Below, in pieces: positions 34,290 through 47,935 of a stretch of 64,000 bases of DNA. The notes below the pieces were generated by a model that saw only the letters and a list, made by a program, of their open reading frames with translations, was not told where the DNA came from and did not search any database. Within the stretch, counting starts at the first letter, position 1, and each line of letters starts with the position of its first letter. Position numbers and translations under genes: made by a program. Source of the stretch: Gordionus sp. m RMFG-2023 (lineage: Eukaryota; Nematomorpha; Gordioida; Chordodea; Parachordodidae); the NCBI RefSeq assembly GCF_954871325.1, contig NC_088775.1:90030805-90094804 (forward strand). The letters are read 5' to 3'.

Positions 34290-37200
34290 TGGAAATAATA
34301 TTGGCTGTTGATGCATCTAACAAAGGTGTTGGAGCTGCATTATTATATTTAATTTTTTATAATCAAAACAATCGGTATATTTATTTCAAATTCTGTTCTA
34401 TATATAGTATTTTATGTAATTTAACTTCTAATATTATGCAATTATATTGACCTCCATAAAATAATATTATTTGTAGGAAAGTTATAATGATATAATATTC
34501 AAATAAAGTAGCCTTTAAAATATATAGGATATTATAATATAACATCTTTCCAGATCGTCTATCAATTTATTTACCAAGTTCAAGTTCATCTATTAATCTT
34601 TTTATTTGCTTTCGTTCCCTCGTTGGATATCGGGGTTGAATTCCTTCTTGACTTGGTTCCATTGGTTCTACTGTTTTATCATCTCCTAACTTTATATTGT
34701 CATTTGTTTTTATTGATTCGGTTTCAACTGGTTTTTCCCTTGGTCGTTGTTAGTCGGGTGTTTACGTACTATTTTACCTTTTTCTTCTACTTTATAAGAG
34801 AATTTAGCTTGTTTGGCTTACTATCTTTCCTTCATGCCATCTCTTTTCATTTGGGTTTTTTATCCAAACTAAATCCTTTTCTCCAAAATATCTATGTACG
34901 CCTTAGTCTAACGTCAGGTTTCACTATAGAAAATTCTAATTTTTCAGTAATTGAAGGTTTGACCCAGTCTAATAATGTATTTAATCTTCTCCCCATAAAT
35001 AGCTTTGCTGGTATTCTCCCCGTTTAGGAGTGTTCGGAATTTCAATACGTAAATAATTTCATTTAGGCATTTTTCCCCATCATTCGTTTGTTCTCTATTT
35101 ATGAAATACCGGTTTTTTGATAGTTTGTATGCATCTTCAGCGTCTACATGACAGGATTTTCGCTGGATGCAAACCCCCTTCAAAAACCTTTGCCTAACCC
35201 CCTAAAATATTTACACCACCTTCGGTGGCTGTGTCTCCCTATTATTATTTCCACCTTTTTAATTTATTTCAGAGAAATTATAAAGGATAACTTAAATTAA
35301 TCTATCTCTACTACCAACTATCGATATTTTGTGAATATAAAGAATTTATTTTTTAAATAATAAATTCAATTAAAACCTCCATTATTTACAATGAATTAAT
35401 TATTATGGCATTATGGCTGAAATATCTAAACCTTTTAAAATTACATTTAAAAGGATAGCAGAAAGTATTATTTGGAAAACAATGTGTATGATTGTTTGCT
35501 ATATATAGATTTGGTCGGTGAATTGTATTATAATAATTCTATAATAAAAGTATTAATTTTTACAACAATAAATTTTGTCCTATTTCATCTCAAAATTTAA
35601 TAGATAACCCCCAAAAATTTATCCTACCCTCATTAAAGCAGCCTACCCCTACCCCCCTCCCTCAAAAAAAATAGGATGCAAACTGTTCTTACCCCTCCCG
35701 CTCATGTAGACGCTGTGCATCTTTCTACTAACCCATTACTTCTCGGGTGGTACGGTGTAGTTTTTATATATTGTATATTCTTGTTTTTGCACCATTTATC
35801 AAATTCATTTGAAATAAATTGTGGACCATTGTCCGTGATAATTTGTGGAATACCATATCGAGTAAGCCATTTTTCTAATCTATTTATTAAATTTTTACTT
35901 GTTGTAACTCTATTTCTATCAATCTCTATCTATTTTGTGTCGATTGTTGAATAATTTTCAGCATCTTGTAAAGTACTCGAGGTGTAAGCTATTGGAAATT
36001 CGTTACCATTATCATTATTATTATATTAATTGTTGATCATATTGATTTTTACATTTGTTGGTAATCAAATTCTATAGAATATGGAAATCCAAATAATGTT
36101 GCATCATTTGTTTTTGTAACTAATAACAAAAGCTATTTTATTTTATCATTTAATTGCACTTTTACATAAGCTTCGCTTATAATTTTTATTGTATTGTTTC
36201 CATATGTAGTTGGAGTTCTATCCATTCTAAGTTTTGCCCTCCCAATTTTTTCCCATATTGTCGCATTAATTATGGTTACTGTTGAATCTGTATCATATTC
36301 CATTTTAATTTCATTATTGTTAATTAATAACGTAATTGTTGGGTGCTGTCCATATTTATAGATTTTTCTTATTAAGAAATCTGAATCGTAGTCATGTAAT
36401 TTGTCCCGAAAACCTTTCCTCTAGTTTTATAACACACGGTAAACTGGTTTGATTTCTTACATTTGTTGCACGTTTTTCCATATGCTGGACAATTTCTAAT
36501 TGCATGAAAACGATTACAAAAATAGCAAGGTTTTCTTGTATTATTAATATTATTTGTGTGGTAATTATTATGACCTCGTGATGATTCTCTTTTTATGTAT
36601 GTTTTATTTTCATTTTGATAGCGTCGATTATAATTATACTGTCGATTATTTTTATCATTTTGATTTAATCGTTTATTATTATTATTATATTTGGTCATCA
36701 CTTTGATTTTATAAACCATTTTTATAGTATTGTTTATTAAAGCCTATTCTACAACTTTGTTTAAGCTTAACGGTTGGTCTTCGTCTTTAGTATCTGGGAA
36801 TCTTAAACGTAGTTCTTTATCTAGTTGCGTTATCTTTAGTCCAGCTATTCATCGCGAATTCTTAATTCTACATTATCTTCAAATTCGCATCTTCGGGCTA
36901 GTTCTTTTATATATTTTAAATAGCTCATTACGTATTCTGTTGGTCCACGACTTAATCTAATGAAATCAATTCTAGATCAGAACAGTTCTTCCATCTTTAT
37001 AAAGTTGTTTTGCAATTTTGTTTATATCTGCCCTTACTACATCATCAATTTTTCTTGGAAAGAGTAATTTTTTATATCAGTTATAATATCGATTCCTCCG
37101 TATGCTCTAAATATTTTTTTCAAAGTAGCGTCAGTTTGAGAAATATTTTTAACATTCAGTAAGTAATTTATGTAGTCAATATAGTCGTCAATAAAACATT

Positions 37201-38607
37201 CATCTTTTTTAAATTCCTGTAATATAATTTTATCCATAATTTCTAAACAGATCTATTATTTATTTTTTTATAAACAGAATTTTTTTTATAATTCTATGTA
37301 ATATTTAACTTGACCTAAGACCGCCTATTTTTTTATTTCTTCGCCATTTTTTATAGTCAAAACACTCGATATATTTATTTTGAATTCTGTTCTATATATA
37401 GTGTTTTATAATTTTATTTTTTTCAAGAGTTTTCCGAGAAGTGGAAACGAGATATTCTGTTATTGAACAGCCTTAGCGTTTATTATTGGTTTAATTAAAT
37501 GTCGGGAATATTTGATCGGTAAAAATATATTATTTTATACCGATCATAGACCATTGATTTATATGTTTAAAAAAGATAACAAATAATTAATGTTATCCCT
37601 CAGATTACAACGTTGGTTGCTATTAGTGGGAAGTTTCAATGCTGAAATTAGATATCGTCGAGGCAAAGAAAATTGTTTGCCTGATATTTTATCTAGGTTG
37701 GGATCCAGTGAAGAATATCTTGACTTTAACAAAAATAACATATTGAATAAAGAAAAAAAATTGATTTGTTCTTTATAACATCTTTATCACATATGTTAAA
37801 AGGTGGTCCTTCTAATTGGGAAGACCTTAGACCAAATACTTTAAAGGATAAGGAATCAAATCAAATAAAATTATTTCTAACGGAAAAAAAACCTTGGGAA
37901 AATAATTGGAAAAATAATTGTAAAATTTATAAAAAAAATTGAAAAAGAATTGTCCATAGTGGATGATGATTGTCTAATGCAAGGCAATAGAACCGTAATT
38001 CCTTTTAAATTACGTGGTAAAATTATTGATCTATTACATACGAGACATAGGGTCCGTGTAAAATGAAATCTTGAACTTGTGAATATGTATGTTGGTCTGG
38101 TATGGGTATTGACATTGAAAAAATTACAAAAAAATGTGTTCCATGTAATACATATGCTTCTATGCCCCGTAAAAAGGTATGTCAAATTTTGGCAAAATCA
38201 AAGAAACCTTGGGAACACCTCCACATAGATTTCTTTGATTTAAAAAAAATCACACTTTTTGGTTATAGATTCATATTCAATATGAATATGCAGAGGTGCA
38301 AGGTTATACCACAAAAATTGATGTTAAATAATTACGAAAATTATAAGCTTGATTTCGTTTACCTGATACAATAGTATCTGATGCAGGTCCAGTCTTCATA
38401 AGTGATGATTTAAAAAAATTTGTGCTGAGTCACAGACACTACGCATTCTTGCTCCAACGTATCATCCAAGCTCGAATGGAAAAGCTAAGAAGATGGTAGC
38501 AGTTACAAATTGGATTAAAATGGCTGGAAACTATAAAGATGTGGTTTACATGTCTCAATTATATTACCTTAATTCTCGAAATCCGAAAGGGGTTACATCT
38601 CTCATTT
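34290..38607 (+). mobile_element. Ty3/gypsy fossil C, same lineage as A, split by a nested element
   Basis: Plus strand. A short piece at about 34290-34355 (start of RNase H) and a longer piece at 37413-38607 (RNase H, then integrase) belong to the same lineage as the fossil at 31144-33050 and are separated by a second gypsy element in the opposite orientation. It is heavily broken. The 3' end abuts the BTB copy at 38608. It is older than the nested insertion. Confidence 0.7.
34357..37412 (-). mobile_element. Ty3/gypsy fossil B (gag, protease, integrase), nested in C
   Basis: Minus strand: a gag with zinc-knuckle region (about 36372-37237), an aspartic-protease-like segment (about 36010-36370) and an integrase region (about 34560-35950). 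The reverse transcriptase and RNase H that should lie between are missing. It is of a different lineage from A and C. Both edges carry about 55-60 bp of similar sequence in direct orientation (around 34357-34415 and 37357-37412), probably remnants of its LTRs. Broken in several places. Confidence 0.65.
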
Positions 38608-39245
38608 TTGAATGAAAAAAAAGCAAGATATATACCAATGTAAATTATTTTCGAATATCTGATAAAATGGGCCAAAAATGAATGTGCCAAAAGCCAAATT
38701 CCTGAAAATTCAATCAATATCATTTTTAAAATATCCGAGAATAGATTTGAACTTCTTTCTTATTATATCCTATATTTCAATGCCTTGGACATTAGACATT
38801 TAATACGCGATCCGAAATTGTTAGATGACTCGGAAATATGCGATATTTTTATGAGAAAATGTTCGTTTCTCGACAATGATTACAGCTCTATAATTTGTTA
38901 TGAAACCTATCGCAACTCGGCTATAAATAGTCCAACATTTAAAAGTCATTTTTCACATTTTCGCTTCCAAATACCATATATAATTGGAATAAAATTGAAC
39001 TCAATTTTTGAAGGATTGGCTATTATAACAGTAAAATGCGACGAGAATAAGACCACCGTTTACAAATACGAAAAAAAGATCAATAAAATTAAAGTGATTT
39101 ACCCGAAATTGGCATTTATAAACCATACCTTTACACTATCGAATTAAATGACGAATGTTCTTCAAAAATTGAAATAAAATGGGTGTCCGATAAAATAGAT
39201 ATAACCAGTTCGAAAGATTGCAATTTTTCTCATATACAATATTAA
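38608..39245 (+). pseudogene. BTB-BACK domain gene, copy D (3' part)
   Basis: Begins abruptly at the edge of the gypsy fossil with the BACK region (IFEYLIKWAKNECAKSQIPE), continues FNALDIRHLIRDPKLLDDSE, CSFLDNDYSS, HFRFQIPYIIGIKLNS, VKCDENKTTVYKYEKK, and ends with IELNDECSSKIEIKW in a shifted frame before CNFSHIQY and a stop near 39244. Exons 1-3, with the whole BTB domain, are missing. There is one early frame slip near 38640 and one near 39085. It shares NSAINSPTFKSHF with copy F (NSAINDPTFKSHF), so D and F form a subfamily distinct from C. Confidence 0.75.
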
Positions 39246-41760
39246 TGAAGTTAACATCACTCTCAATAATAATAATTTGAGTATAAATTCATAAGATTTT
39301 TATTACAAATATAAATTTTAGATTTAAAATGTTTACTAATACAATCAATCAATGTATTCAATCCTGAAAATCAATTATAAATTTTAATCGCTATACATTA
39401 CGATTTTTTAATAACCAGTTTAAAATCAATAAATATTAATAGACCTATACACGGGCAGTTGGCTAAATTTAGACAAATTTACAGATGGACATAAAACCAA
39501 GCCACCGCTGGCAATCATCTTAACTATAATCTATAGAGTTGATTTTAAAAATAATAAATATTGTTATTATTTGAAATATAATAGTTGCCTAACGATATTG
39601 ATTACCTTGCTTAGAAAAAAATAACTTTCCATCAGTAACTATTTTAGAAAAACTAATATGAAACTATTTTTTTTAAAAAATCATCATTAAATCAAAATAA
39701 ATTCAAGGAACTACGTAGTATTGTTGTTAGTGTTGTTAAATTACTTAACTTTAACCATCTCTATTGTGTCTTAGTCACGTTTTTAGACCTAAAAATTGAA
39801 TTAAGACTCTAAGTTGAGTCTCAACTTGAAGATTGATTCAAATATGTTTGGATAAAAACATGGACACTCTGTTTTACAGTTGACCAAAATTAGGTAGTTT
39901 AACAACACTCGATTTGGGTCGATTTTTCAAAACGGTCAGATTAAGATATAAGTTAAAATAATCTTATGCATGCATCGAGATTTGGCAAATAGATGTCCAA
40001 GCATTTCTGATGAGCAATCTTTAGGCTTACATAATGTTATTTAGGTCATAATCTTAACCGGACAGTTGGGCCTTTTAAATTTAGTCTAGGCTATCGGTAT
40101 TTCGAGTAGAGTCCATGTCTCAAGCTAAAAATTAGTTGGATCAAAGATATTTTTATTTTTGATAATTTTTTAAAAAAAAGAAACTAAATTTAGATGAATT
40201 TTGATTTAATATTCTAAAAATAAATATCATTTTTATTTTAGTAGTATTCATTTATAAAGTATTAAATAGGTGTCCCCGGTTTCGTCTATTTTCAAACAGA
40301 ATTCTATTTACCAGTTTATATAATTCCAGAATAAAGATTATTTCGATTTATAAACATCGCACTCATTTAATTTTATAAAAAAATGGATACTACAGGTTTG
40401 ATTTAAAATATAATATATTATACATACACTTTACTTTTAAATTATGAAAATTATTCGGAATTATTACAAGAAGCAGATGATAAAATTTTTAATAAATGTT
40501 AACACTCGAAATATCCACAAAAAAATTAAATATAATATTTAGTAAAGCCTCAACGAAACTGTAAAAATATGAGACTGAAGACTTATTGGAAAGAATATGT
40601 TAATAAATCAAAACTAAAACTATTTAAAATATGTAAAATAAATACACCTTTTAAAGTTAAAATTGGATCTTGGAACTGGATATATGGCATAAGGTTTTAG
40701 TATAAACTCCCTTTCCCCCACGTTTCTGACACAAAATTTTTATGGGAATAAACTCTTCTTTTAGTTACTTCTTATTTCTTATAACTTCATATAAATTTTT
40801 TCTTATTTTTAAAAAGTACATAAAAAATATAAATTATATGTTGACATTTATCAGAACATTTTAGTTTCCCTTATGTGTTGAAGATTTGACACTTTCTATT
40901 TCCAATTGTAATATAGCGATTACAGCATACTAAACAATTTCAATGAGAGCGTAGGACAGAAAGTCATCTATTATAATAGTTTCCATTTACACCTCTTACC
41001 TTCCATTTTGGATATCACAATTTCTAACTGTGCCATGAGTCAATCTACTTTTTTAAATTCACCATTTTTGATTTATAAAAGTAATAGACAAAACCAGAGA
41101 CACAAAAAAGAGCAATACGATACACTGACTTCTCATATTTTCAAAAACGATATTCAAAATAATTAATTAATTCTTTATATTATTTAATTTATGAGGAAAT
41201 TTTAATGCAAAATTTTTACAGCAGAAAATGAGATAAAAAAAATCATAATTAGATAAATCTTTTGCTATAAGGCACATTCAATGAGTTACGATATTAAAAA
41301 ATAATTTATAAAACTTGGAAAAAAATATAATATTGTTTTCACGAGTTAAATATATTGTGTTGGTATTATTTGTTTATATTTTGATAGAATATAGATATTA
41401 AACAAAAAAATGAGGACTAAATTTTAAAAATACTTCACATAATTGCTATGAAAATTTCAAATCCATCTTTACTTTCACAGAAAATATAAAATACGAAAGA
41501 AAACTAAGAAGGAAAAGGGACTGTTTCGAAAAAACGTAGTTCCATTTTAGGATTTCAAATTAAATTTTTTGTTTAAGGAGTAGGGAGTTTTTAACCCCTT
41601 TTATTATTGAAATTTTTATACTCAATTGATTTAAAAATTTTAAAGATTGGGAAAGGTTTCCAAACACATTAAAAATTAGGGGAATAAAAATAAAAGATTT
41701 TAAAATGGAACTGTATTTATTGCATTTTTTTATTTCTTGGAGTTCACATAGGTTCGAGTT
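39246..41760. other. Long AT-rich interval, no gene recognised
   Basis: Apart from the MITE candidate at 39728-39910, nothing was recognised. 40720-40920 shares words with 19420-19660 (TGACACTTTCT, CTATTTCCAA), suggesting an old dispersed repeat. Confidence 0.35.
39728..39910. mobile_element. Short hAT-type MITE candidate
   Basis: TAGTGTTGTTAAATTACTTAA at the left and, reading inward from the right, AGTGTTGTTAAACTACCTAA: inverted ends of the same type as the giant foldback at 45618. About 180 bp long. No clean target duplication was seen. Confidence 0.5.
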
Positions 41761-42760
41761 TCTGTTAGCCGGGAAGAGATAAAACATGAGACATTCCAGA
41801 TTAGGCTTTTACCACCGAGTCAAGATGTTAAAGACATGCCATCGGGACGATAACCATCCTCATTTAGGATACCTAAGAGCTCCAAACTATTGGGGAAACC
41901 GGCCGAAATCAAAGATTTGCCAATCAACCTATTTCTATAGTCCTGTCACAAAATATGGCTACTGATATTGAGGCAGAAACAATGCCCAAAAAATGGATCA
42001 ACTTATTGCAGGCAGCACATATGTCAACAGAGGGAATAAAAACCCTAGTCTGTGGCCAATGGCAATTTGAAACTCATCGTTTGTGAGTAAAATTCCATTT
42101 TACCACTCGAGATCGCATCTAGTCATTCATGGCCATTGGGATTATTTTGTCTTTCTATAGTTGAAGGTTAATTAGATCGAGACACAAACGAAGTTTTTCA
42201 AATGCACAGTGAAGCATGAGAACTGAAAGTTCTTATGACTTGACACTGGGAGCTCAGATCCTTGGAGAACTAGAGTGTGCCAAGATTGTTTAACCGATGT
42301 TAAAATGGGATCGTTTAACGCGATAAGCGAGGAAATAGAGTCGTTAAAGGATATCCGCGAAGAAATTAAGCAATTGCCATTAAAATTGGGGAGTGAAAAT
42401 CTAAGACCTCCTTAGTAAGAAGGCATAGAGGCAAATGACAAATTAAAATCGGAAAACTTGAGGACTAGAAGGCATATTCGATAAAATTTTAAATTTTAAT
42501 TCGAAGGACTTAAGGAGGTAATTATATTGAAAAGCCTGGGAAAATTTAAAGATGTGTAAGAATTTAGGTAAGAAAGAACATATTTTGGTGATGAAAAAAA
42601 AACTGATGCTTGGGAAGATGAGGAAGATTTTTAAGCGAATTAATAAAGAATTGAATCAAATTATCAAAAAAAATTCGACAAAGGGAAGTTGAAGAGCTAA
42701 TAGGAGAACCTAACAGATAGAGTTCCTCGTGCGGAATGATTTTAAAATCTGGGGGAGGTG
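41761..42760 (+). pseudogene. Degenerate coding-looking stretch, unrecognised
   Basis: This kilobase is less AT-rich than its neighbours and holds short open pieces with protein-like composition: MATDIEAETMPKKWINLLQA at about 41960-42090 and MGSFNAISEEIESLKDIREE at 42307-42417, the latter with coiled-coil spacing. A cysteine/tryptophan-bearing stretch precedes it (DPWRTRVCQDCLTD). A zinc-finger-like piece followed by a coiled coil would fit the first ORF of a LINE, but I cannot confirm it. It could equally be a dead host exon. Confidence 0.3.
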
Positions 42761-43798
42761 TAAAATACTTATTGTTGATGGAAGATATTTTACATTTTTT
42801 TTCTATTTTAGGAAAGATCAATTTTCAAAGCTTCCATTATAAGGTACTCGATAGCCGACAAAACATTGGGTAAAGACTCTAAAAGAGCCATCGTCAAGGT
42901 ACCATAATTTAGGTCTAATTTGCTTTAATTCTTTATCAAATCATGTATACCTATTGAATATTTTTCTTTCATCTTTGTTTTGCATAAATCTAAAATTTAA
43001 AAATATTCTTGAACACGTGTTCAGAGAAAATCGGGTTTGTGTTCATAATTTCTAATATTTTTTTAGTTCGGGAAAAAAATTGTCACGAAGCCGGGTTAGA
43101 ACATCAAGATTAGATCTTTGGTTCATAAATGAAGATGTAATTATTTCTTATTTTAATAAGATAAAATAAAATATTTTTTAGATCCCCATGATATTTATTA
43201 ATTATATTTCCAAATAATTATTTAGCTTCTCTCATCGATTCATATGAGTGAGTAAATAATGTTTTTTTTTAAATATAATATAATTTTTGAATATTTTTTT
43301 TTATTTAATCTATATATTCCTCAAAAAACGTCAATCAAATTTGGCCAATAATATTCTTTTAAAAAATATTAATCCAGTTGTAATTGGCATACCTCATTAT
43401 TCCAGTGACAATCATTATACCATTAAAACATTCATGAACTTAAACTACCATTTTCAATACATTATCTTCATATGCATTCGAATTGTGGAAAAAGAAATGT
43501 TACCAAAATCACTCACGCTTAATTTTTCATGTTATTCTTTTAGTTATATTATTTTTTAAAAATAATTAATTTCATTTTTATATACTCAACCCAAGATCAG
43601 TGTTGTTAATTGGTTGGTTGTGTAGTGCTCAGACCCGGGGTTTGTGCTCGGGGTTCAGACCCGAGGATTTTTTAATTATTATATAGTCCTGCTCCTGCAA
43701 AAGCTAGTTAGCTTCGGGATAAAAAAATTTATCTCGGGTCGTTTAATTATAATTCCATATATTTTATAATTCCCCATTATTGGTCTTAATAAATTAGT
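42761..43798. other. AT-rich interval
   Basis: CAGTGTTGTTAATTGG at about 43601 looks like a hAT-type terminus, followed by GC-rich CAGACCCGGGG repeats (43630-43665), but no partner end was found. Otherwise nothing was recognised. Confidence 0.35.
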
Positions 43799-44140
43799 CA
43801 GAGACCTGCTGGTCCGGCTCAGTCCGACCTGAGTACACTGGACCCTATTTTAATTTTTTTAAATTAACCCAGGCCGGGCCTGAAAATTTATTTTAAAAAT
43901 AATCCGAGGCGGACCGTATATTTTAAAACCAAATATTTTAAATCGCCATTATTAGCTATATAAATCTAATATAAGTATAATATTTTAAAAAAAATCTGGG
44001 CCTGGTCTGAAAATATATTTTTTAAAATAGAGTCAGGCCTGAAAATTTATTTTAAAAAAGCTGAGACGGGCCTTTTCGAAAAAAAAATTTGAGAAAAAAT
44101 CCAGGCCGGGCCGTGCAAATGGCACCTCTGCAGGTCTATG
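43799..44140. mobile_element. GC-rich hAT-type MITE with perfect 8-bp duplication
   Basis: Termini CAGAGACCTGC (43799) and, inward from 44140, CATAGACCTGC. Flanks 43791-43798 and 44141-44148 are both AAATTAGT. The 342-bp interior has GGCCGGGCC-type blocks at both sides and an AT-only centre. Same family style as 22747-23115. Confidence 0.85.
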
Positions 44141-44649
44141 AAATTAGTGCCGGAAGTTTTTAAAAAGTAATGTTTCTGGCCAGCGGCCCAGAGGGCCTAA
44201 TATCATATTATCTAGCTGTCATAAGTTTTTAAAACGTTTTTAATAAGCTTTGGCTTACAATTATTAAATTTAGAATATTTAAAACAAAAAAATATTGCCT
44301 TTTTTCCTAATAATAAATTTCAGTATTGTAAACAAAACGATTGCCTAAATATATTTAAATATTGTTTATTTTCATTAAATAAAATCGCAAAAAAAAAATT
44401 TTTTGTTTATTTATTTTAAAAAAATATGGGAAAAATTTTTTTGATAAAATAAAAAATAAAATGAAAGGTAAATAAAAAATTTAAAGAATAAAAATTTTTG
44501 CTAAGTATTATTTGTCTTAGATGCCTCATCAGAAGGCGTTAGGATATTTGGGTTAACTGCGGAATATTTATTTTTCATAAGTATAAAATTTAACAAATTG
44601 TATTTAGATAAATTATCATAAAAAGGTATAATCAAGAAATACAGCCTAG

Positions 44650-45470
44650 CTATTAAAATTATCTTAAATAAATAAAATAGAATATGAAAGAAAATATAGT
44701 CCATAAATTTATAATATGTATAGAACAGAGACATTATATAGAAAATATTAAACCCATAATGAAATTTATAAAATCATAAGTAAATTTCCGTTAGATGGCG
44801 TAATAGATTTAAAATTTAGTCTTTTATTAAAAATAATATGAATTATAGGAGAATAATGCTTTGCTTTGGATTAATTTATTTGGTAAAAACTTATAAAAAA
44901 TTTGAAGTTTCCTTTGTTATCTTTGAAGTTAAGATGTCTATTCTCAGTTTAGTCATTTTTTTAGATTTTTTGGGTTTTAAAAAATATATTATTTCCAAAA
45001 ATAAATGGAAACTTAAATTTTTTTTCATTTTATATTTAAATAAGTTAGTTTACACAAAATGAGTCAAAAAAAAAATTTTTTATAACCCAAAAATCTTTAA
45101 AAAAATGACTAAACTGAGAATAGACATCTTAACTCCAAAAATAATCATGGAAACTTCATATTTTTTGCATTTTATGATTATATAAGTTTGTACAAAATAA
45201 ATTAATCTAGAACAAAGAAATATGCTCCTATAATTCATATTATTTTTTATTAAAGATTAAATTTTTATATCTATTACGCCATCTTACGGAAATTTATTTA
45301 TGATTATATAAATTTCATTATGTGTTTATTAAATGTATTTATCATTTTATAAATTTCATTATGGATTTATATTTTCTATATAATATGTCTGTTCATAAAT
45401 TTATGGACAATATTTTCTTGATTTTCTATTTTATTTTATTTAGATAATTTTATTTTATTTAGATTATTTT
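44650..45470. mobile_element. Small foldback element with paired CCGTTAGATGGCG motifs
   Basis: Arms of about 390 bp are inverted around a centre near 45050: TATTCTCAGTTTAGTCATTT pairs with AATGACTAAACTGAGAATA, and CCGTTAGATGGCG (44788-44800, plus) pairs with CGCCATCTTACGG (45277-45289, minus). The outer parts continue through CCATAATGAAATTTATAAAA to about 44650 and 45470. Non-coding. Confidence 0.65.
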
Positions 45471-45617
45471 ATTTTGGATAAATATTATTTATAATGTATA
45501 ATCTATCTGATAATTGTTTTTCTTGAAAAATTATAATATAAGTTATAACTTCATTAACTAATTTTTTTATAGCAGGCTTTAACAATAAGCCCCTTTCAAT
45601 CTTTGGTAGGTGCTATT
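45471..45617 (-). pseudogene. hAT transposase copy 3, continuation beyond the foldback
   Basis: Minus strand from 45617: NSTY completes the RWNST motif interrupted at 51929, and after one frame slip the reading continues IERGLLLKPAIKKLVNEVIT, then QEKQLSDRL, as expected for the region after RWNST in hAT transposases. This identifies the two flanks as one former gene. Confidence 0.65.
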
Positions 45618-45699
45618 TAGTGTTGTTAAACGGCTAAGCCGAGTCGACTTAGCTACGACTCGAGCCTAGTTTCTAGTCGATAAAACGGCTCAGACTCGA

Positions 45700-45800
45700 G
45701 TCGACTAAATGAGCCGCATTAGTCGACTCATTTAGTCGGCTCACTTAGTCGGCTCGCTTAGTCGGCTCTCTTAGTCGGCTCACTTAGTGGACTCAGAGGT
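45700..45800 (-). repeat. 13-bp tandem array, left arm
   Basis: Five to six units of CTTAGTCGGCTCA with C/G/T variation, the inverted counterpart of 51698-51845. Confidence 0.75.
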
Positions 45801-46429
45801 TAGCTTGAGTTTAATTTAAATTTAGAGTCAAAATTTATTTTTAAGTTATTAGATATTTTAAATAATAATGTAGAATTTTATTTATTTATTTTTAGTGAAA
45901 TAATTTATTTTATTTATATTTAATGTTAATATTTTATTATTAGCAAACAAAAAATTTTTTTAAATTTTATTTCAAATATGTTTTGATCTTATAATAAAAA
46001 TGGATTTATTTATTTGATTTTTTTTAAATAAAAAAAATTCATATTTTCGAGCTAAAAATTTTAAGCAAAAAATAATTTTTGAACAAAAATATTGAAACAT
46101 ATTTTGTTGATTTTTTTAATAAATTTTTAACTTTTTTAAGAAATACTTATGTTAATTTTATCATAAATAAATAATCTTTTAGGTCAAATCTTCTATAGTT
46201 TTTTTATATTATTTTTATAAATATATCTATATCTTAAGTTTATTTTATTATAAGAGGTGGTTTTTCTAAATAATTTTTTTATTAATATATCTATATTTTA
46301 AGAATATATACTGGTTTTTCTTTTTCTAAATAATTTTTTTTATAAATATATCTATATTTTAAGTATATTAAAAGAGGTGGTTTTTCTAAATTATTTTTTT
46401 ATTAATATTTATGTCAAACTTTTTTTAAT

Positions 46430-47170
46430 GCGACAATTGTCATATGCGTTATTTTTTAAGATTTTTGAAATTTTTGGACACAAAAGGGTTATAATATAAT
46501 TTATATTGTAAAGATATTATATTATAAATTCAATGAAGATGTTCCCTGGAAAAATGATAATTATCATAATAGGTAGGTATTTTTGAACATATAAGATTTT
46601 TTTGTGACGCTAATGGGTAAAAATATGTTTCTTTAACAGGTAAAATTTAATGTAGATGTACCCTAGATAAAAGACAATTGTCATAATAGTTATTTTTAAA
46701 GTTTTTCGAATTTTTTTGACGTAAATGGGCTAAAATAAGCTTTGCTAACATGTTTAAATAAAATTTTAGTGAAGATGTACGATAGATAAGTGACAATTGT
46801 CATAATCGTTGTTTTTAAAGCTTTTCGAATTTTTTTGACGTAAATGGGCTAAAATAAGCATTGCTAACATGATTAAATAAAATTTTAGTGGAGATGTACC
46901 ATAGATAAGTGACAATTGTCATAATAGTTATTTTTAAAGTTTTTTGACGTAAATAGGCTAAAATAAGTATTGCTAACATGTCTAAATATAATTTCAGTGA
47001 AGATGTACCCTAGAAAAGTAACAATTGTCATAATAATTATTTTTAAAGTTTTTTTAATTTTTTTGACTTAAATAGGCTAAAATAAGTATTGCTAACATAT
47101 CTAAATAAACCTTCAGTGAAGATGTACCCTAGATAAGTGACAATTGTCATAATCATTATTTTATAATTTT
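46430..47170 (-). repeat. Array of about 118-bp units, left arm
   Basis: Units are marked by GACAATTGTCATAAT at about 46433, 46671, 46791, 46910, 47028 and 47142, each followed by TTTTTTTGACGTAAATGGGC and GCTAACATG. Inverted relative to 48955-50905. Confidence 0.8.
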
Positions 47171-47935
47171 ATTGATGCAAATCGATAAAAATATAGATTT
47201 TAATCATGTTAATTTAAGCTCGCGTGTTGTTATTATGGCATTTATATATCAAATTGTTTAATTAATTAAAAAGTAAATGTTTAGCATGAATTATAATTTT
47301 ATTCATATAAATAAAACTTATATTTTATATATTCGTTTGTTTAAATCAATTTATTTTATATTAACCTATTAAACAATTAATTTAAGAATGTATATAAATT
47401 GTTAAAATTTATTAGATAGTGAATGATAAAAGTTATATATTTAAAATAAAATTGTACCTTTATATTATCATCATCTTATGCCTATAGCCTTGCCTACTTT
47501 TTCATGTATATTATCACATGTTTTATTTATAACTACAGGTAAATATATAAAAAACTTTAATATACCCTCTAATGGAGCCCTATATTTTAAAAATAATTTA
47601 GCTTAAAATTTTTGTTTGAGATATCATTACATTTTGTCAAATAATTTCATATATTTAATTCTTATAAAAAACAAGACGCTAATATTCTTCTGTATCTTCG
47701 AATTCATGAAAAATAAACTTAGAAAACAGTCGGAATTTACGCTAGAGTCAAGTTCATTTCATTACAAGATCATTTAGTTAAAATATCTATTTTATATCTT
47801 ACGTCGATTTGATAAAACTATTTTATAAATTTTAAAAAAAATAAATAGGGACGCATTTTTTAACTATATTTATTCTTTATTTATAAAAAAAACATTCACT
47901 TTATATTAAATGTATAAATAAAATCTGCTAAAAAA

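Noticed and set aside
40000-40030. CTGATGAG resembling a hammerhead ribozyme core
   Set aside because: No matching GAAA core strand or paired stems nearby.
41745-41810. Second tRNA-like or SINE head (AGGTTCGAGTTTC)
   Set aside because: The B-box match lacks the final CC and the only A-box-like word is on the other strand.
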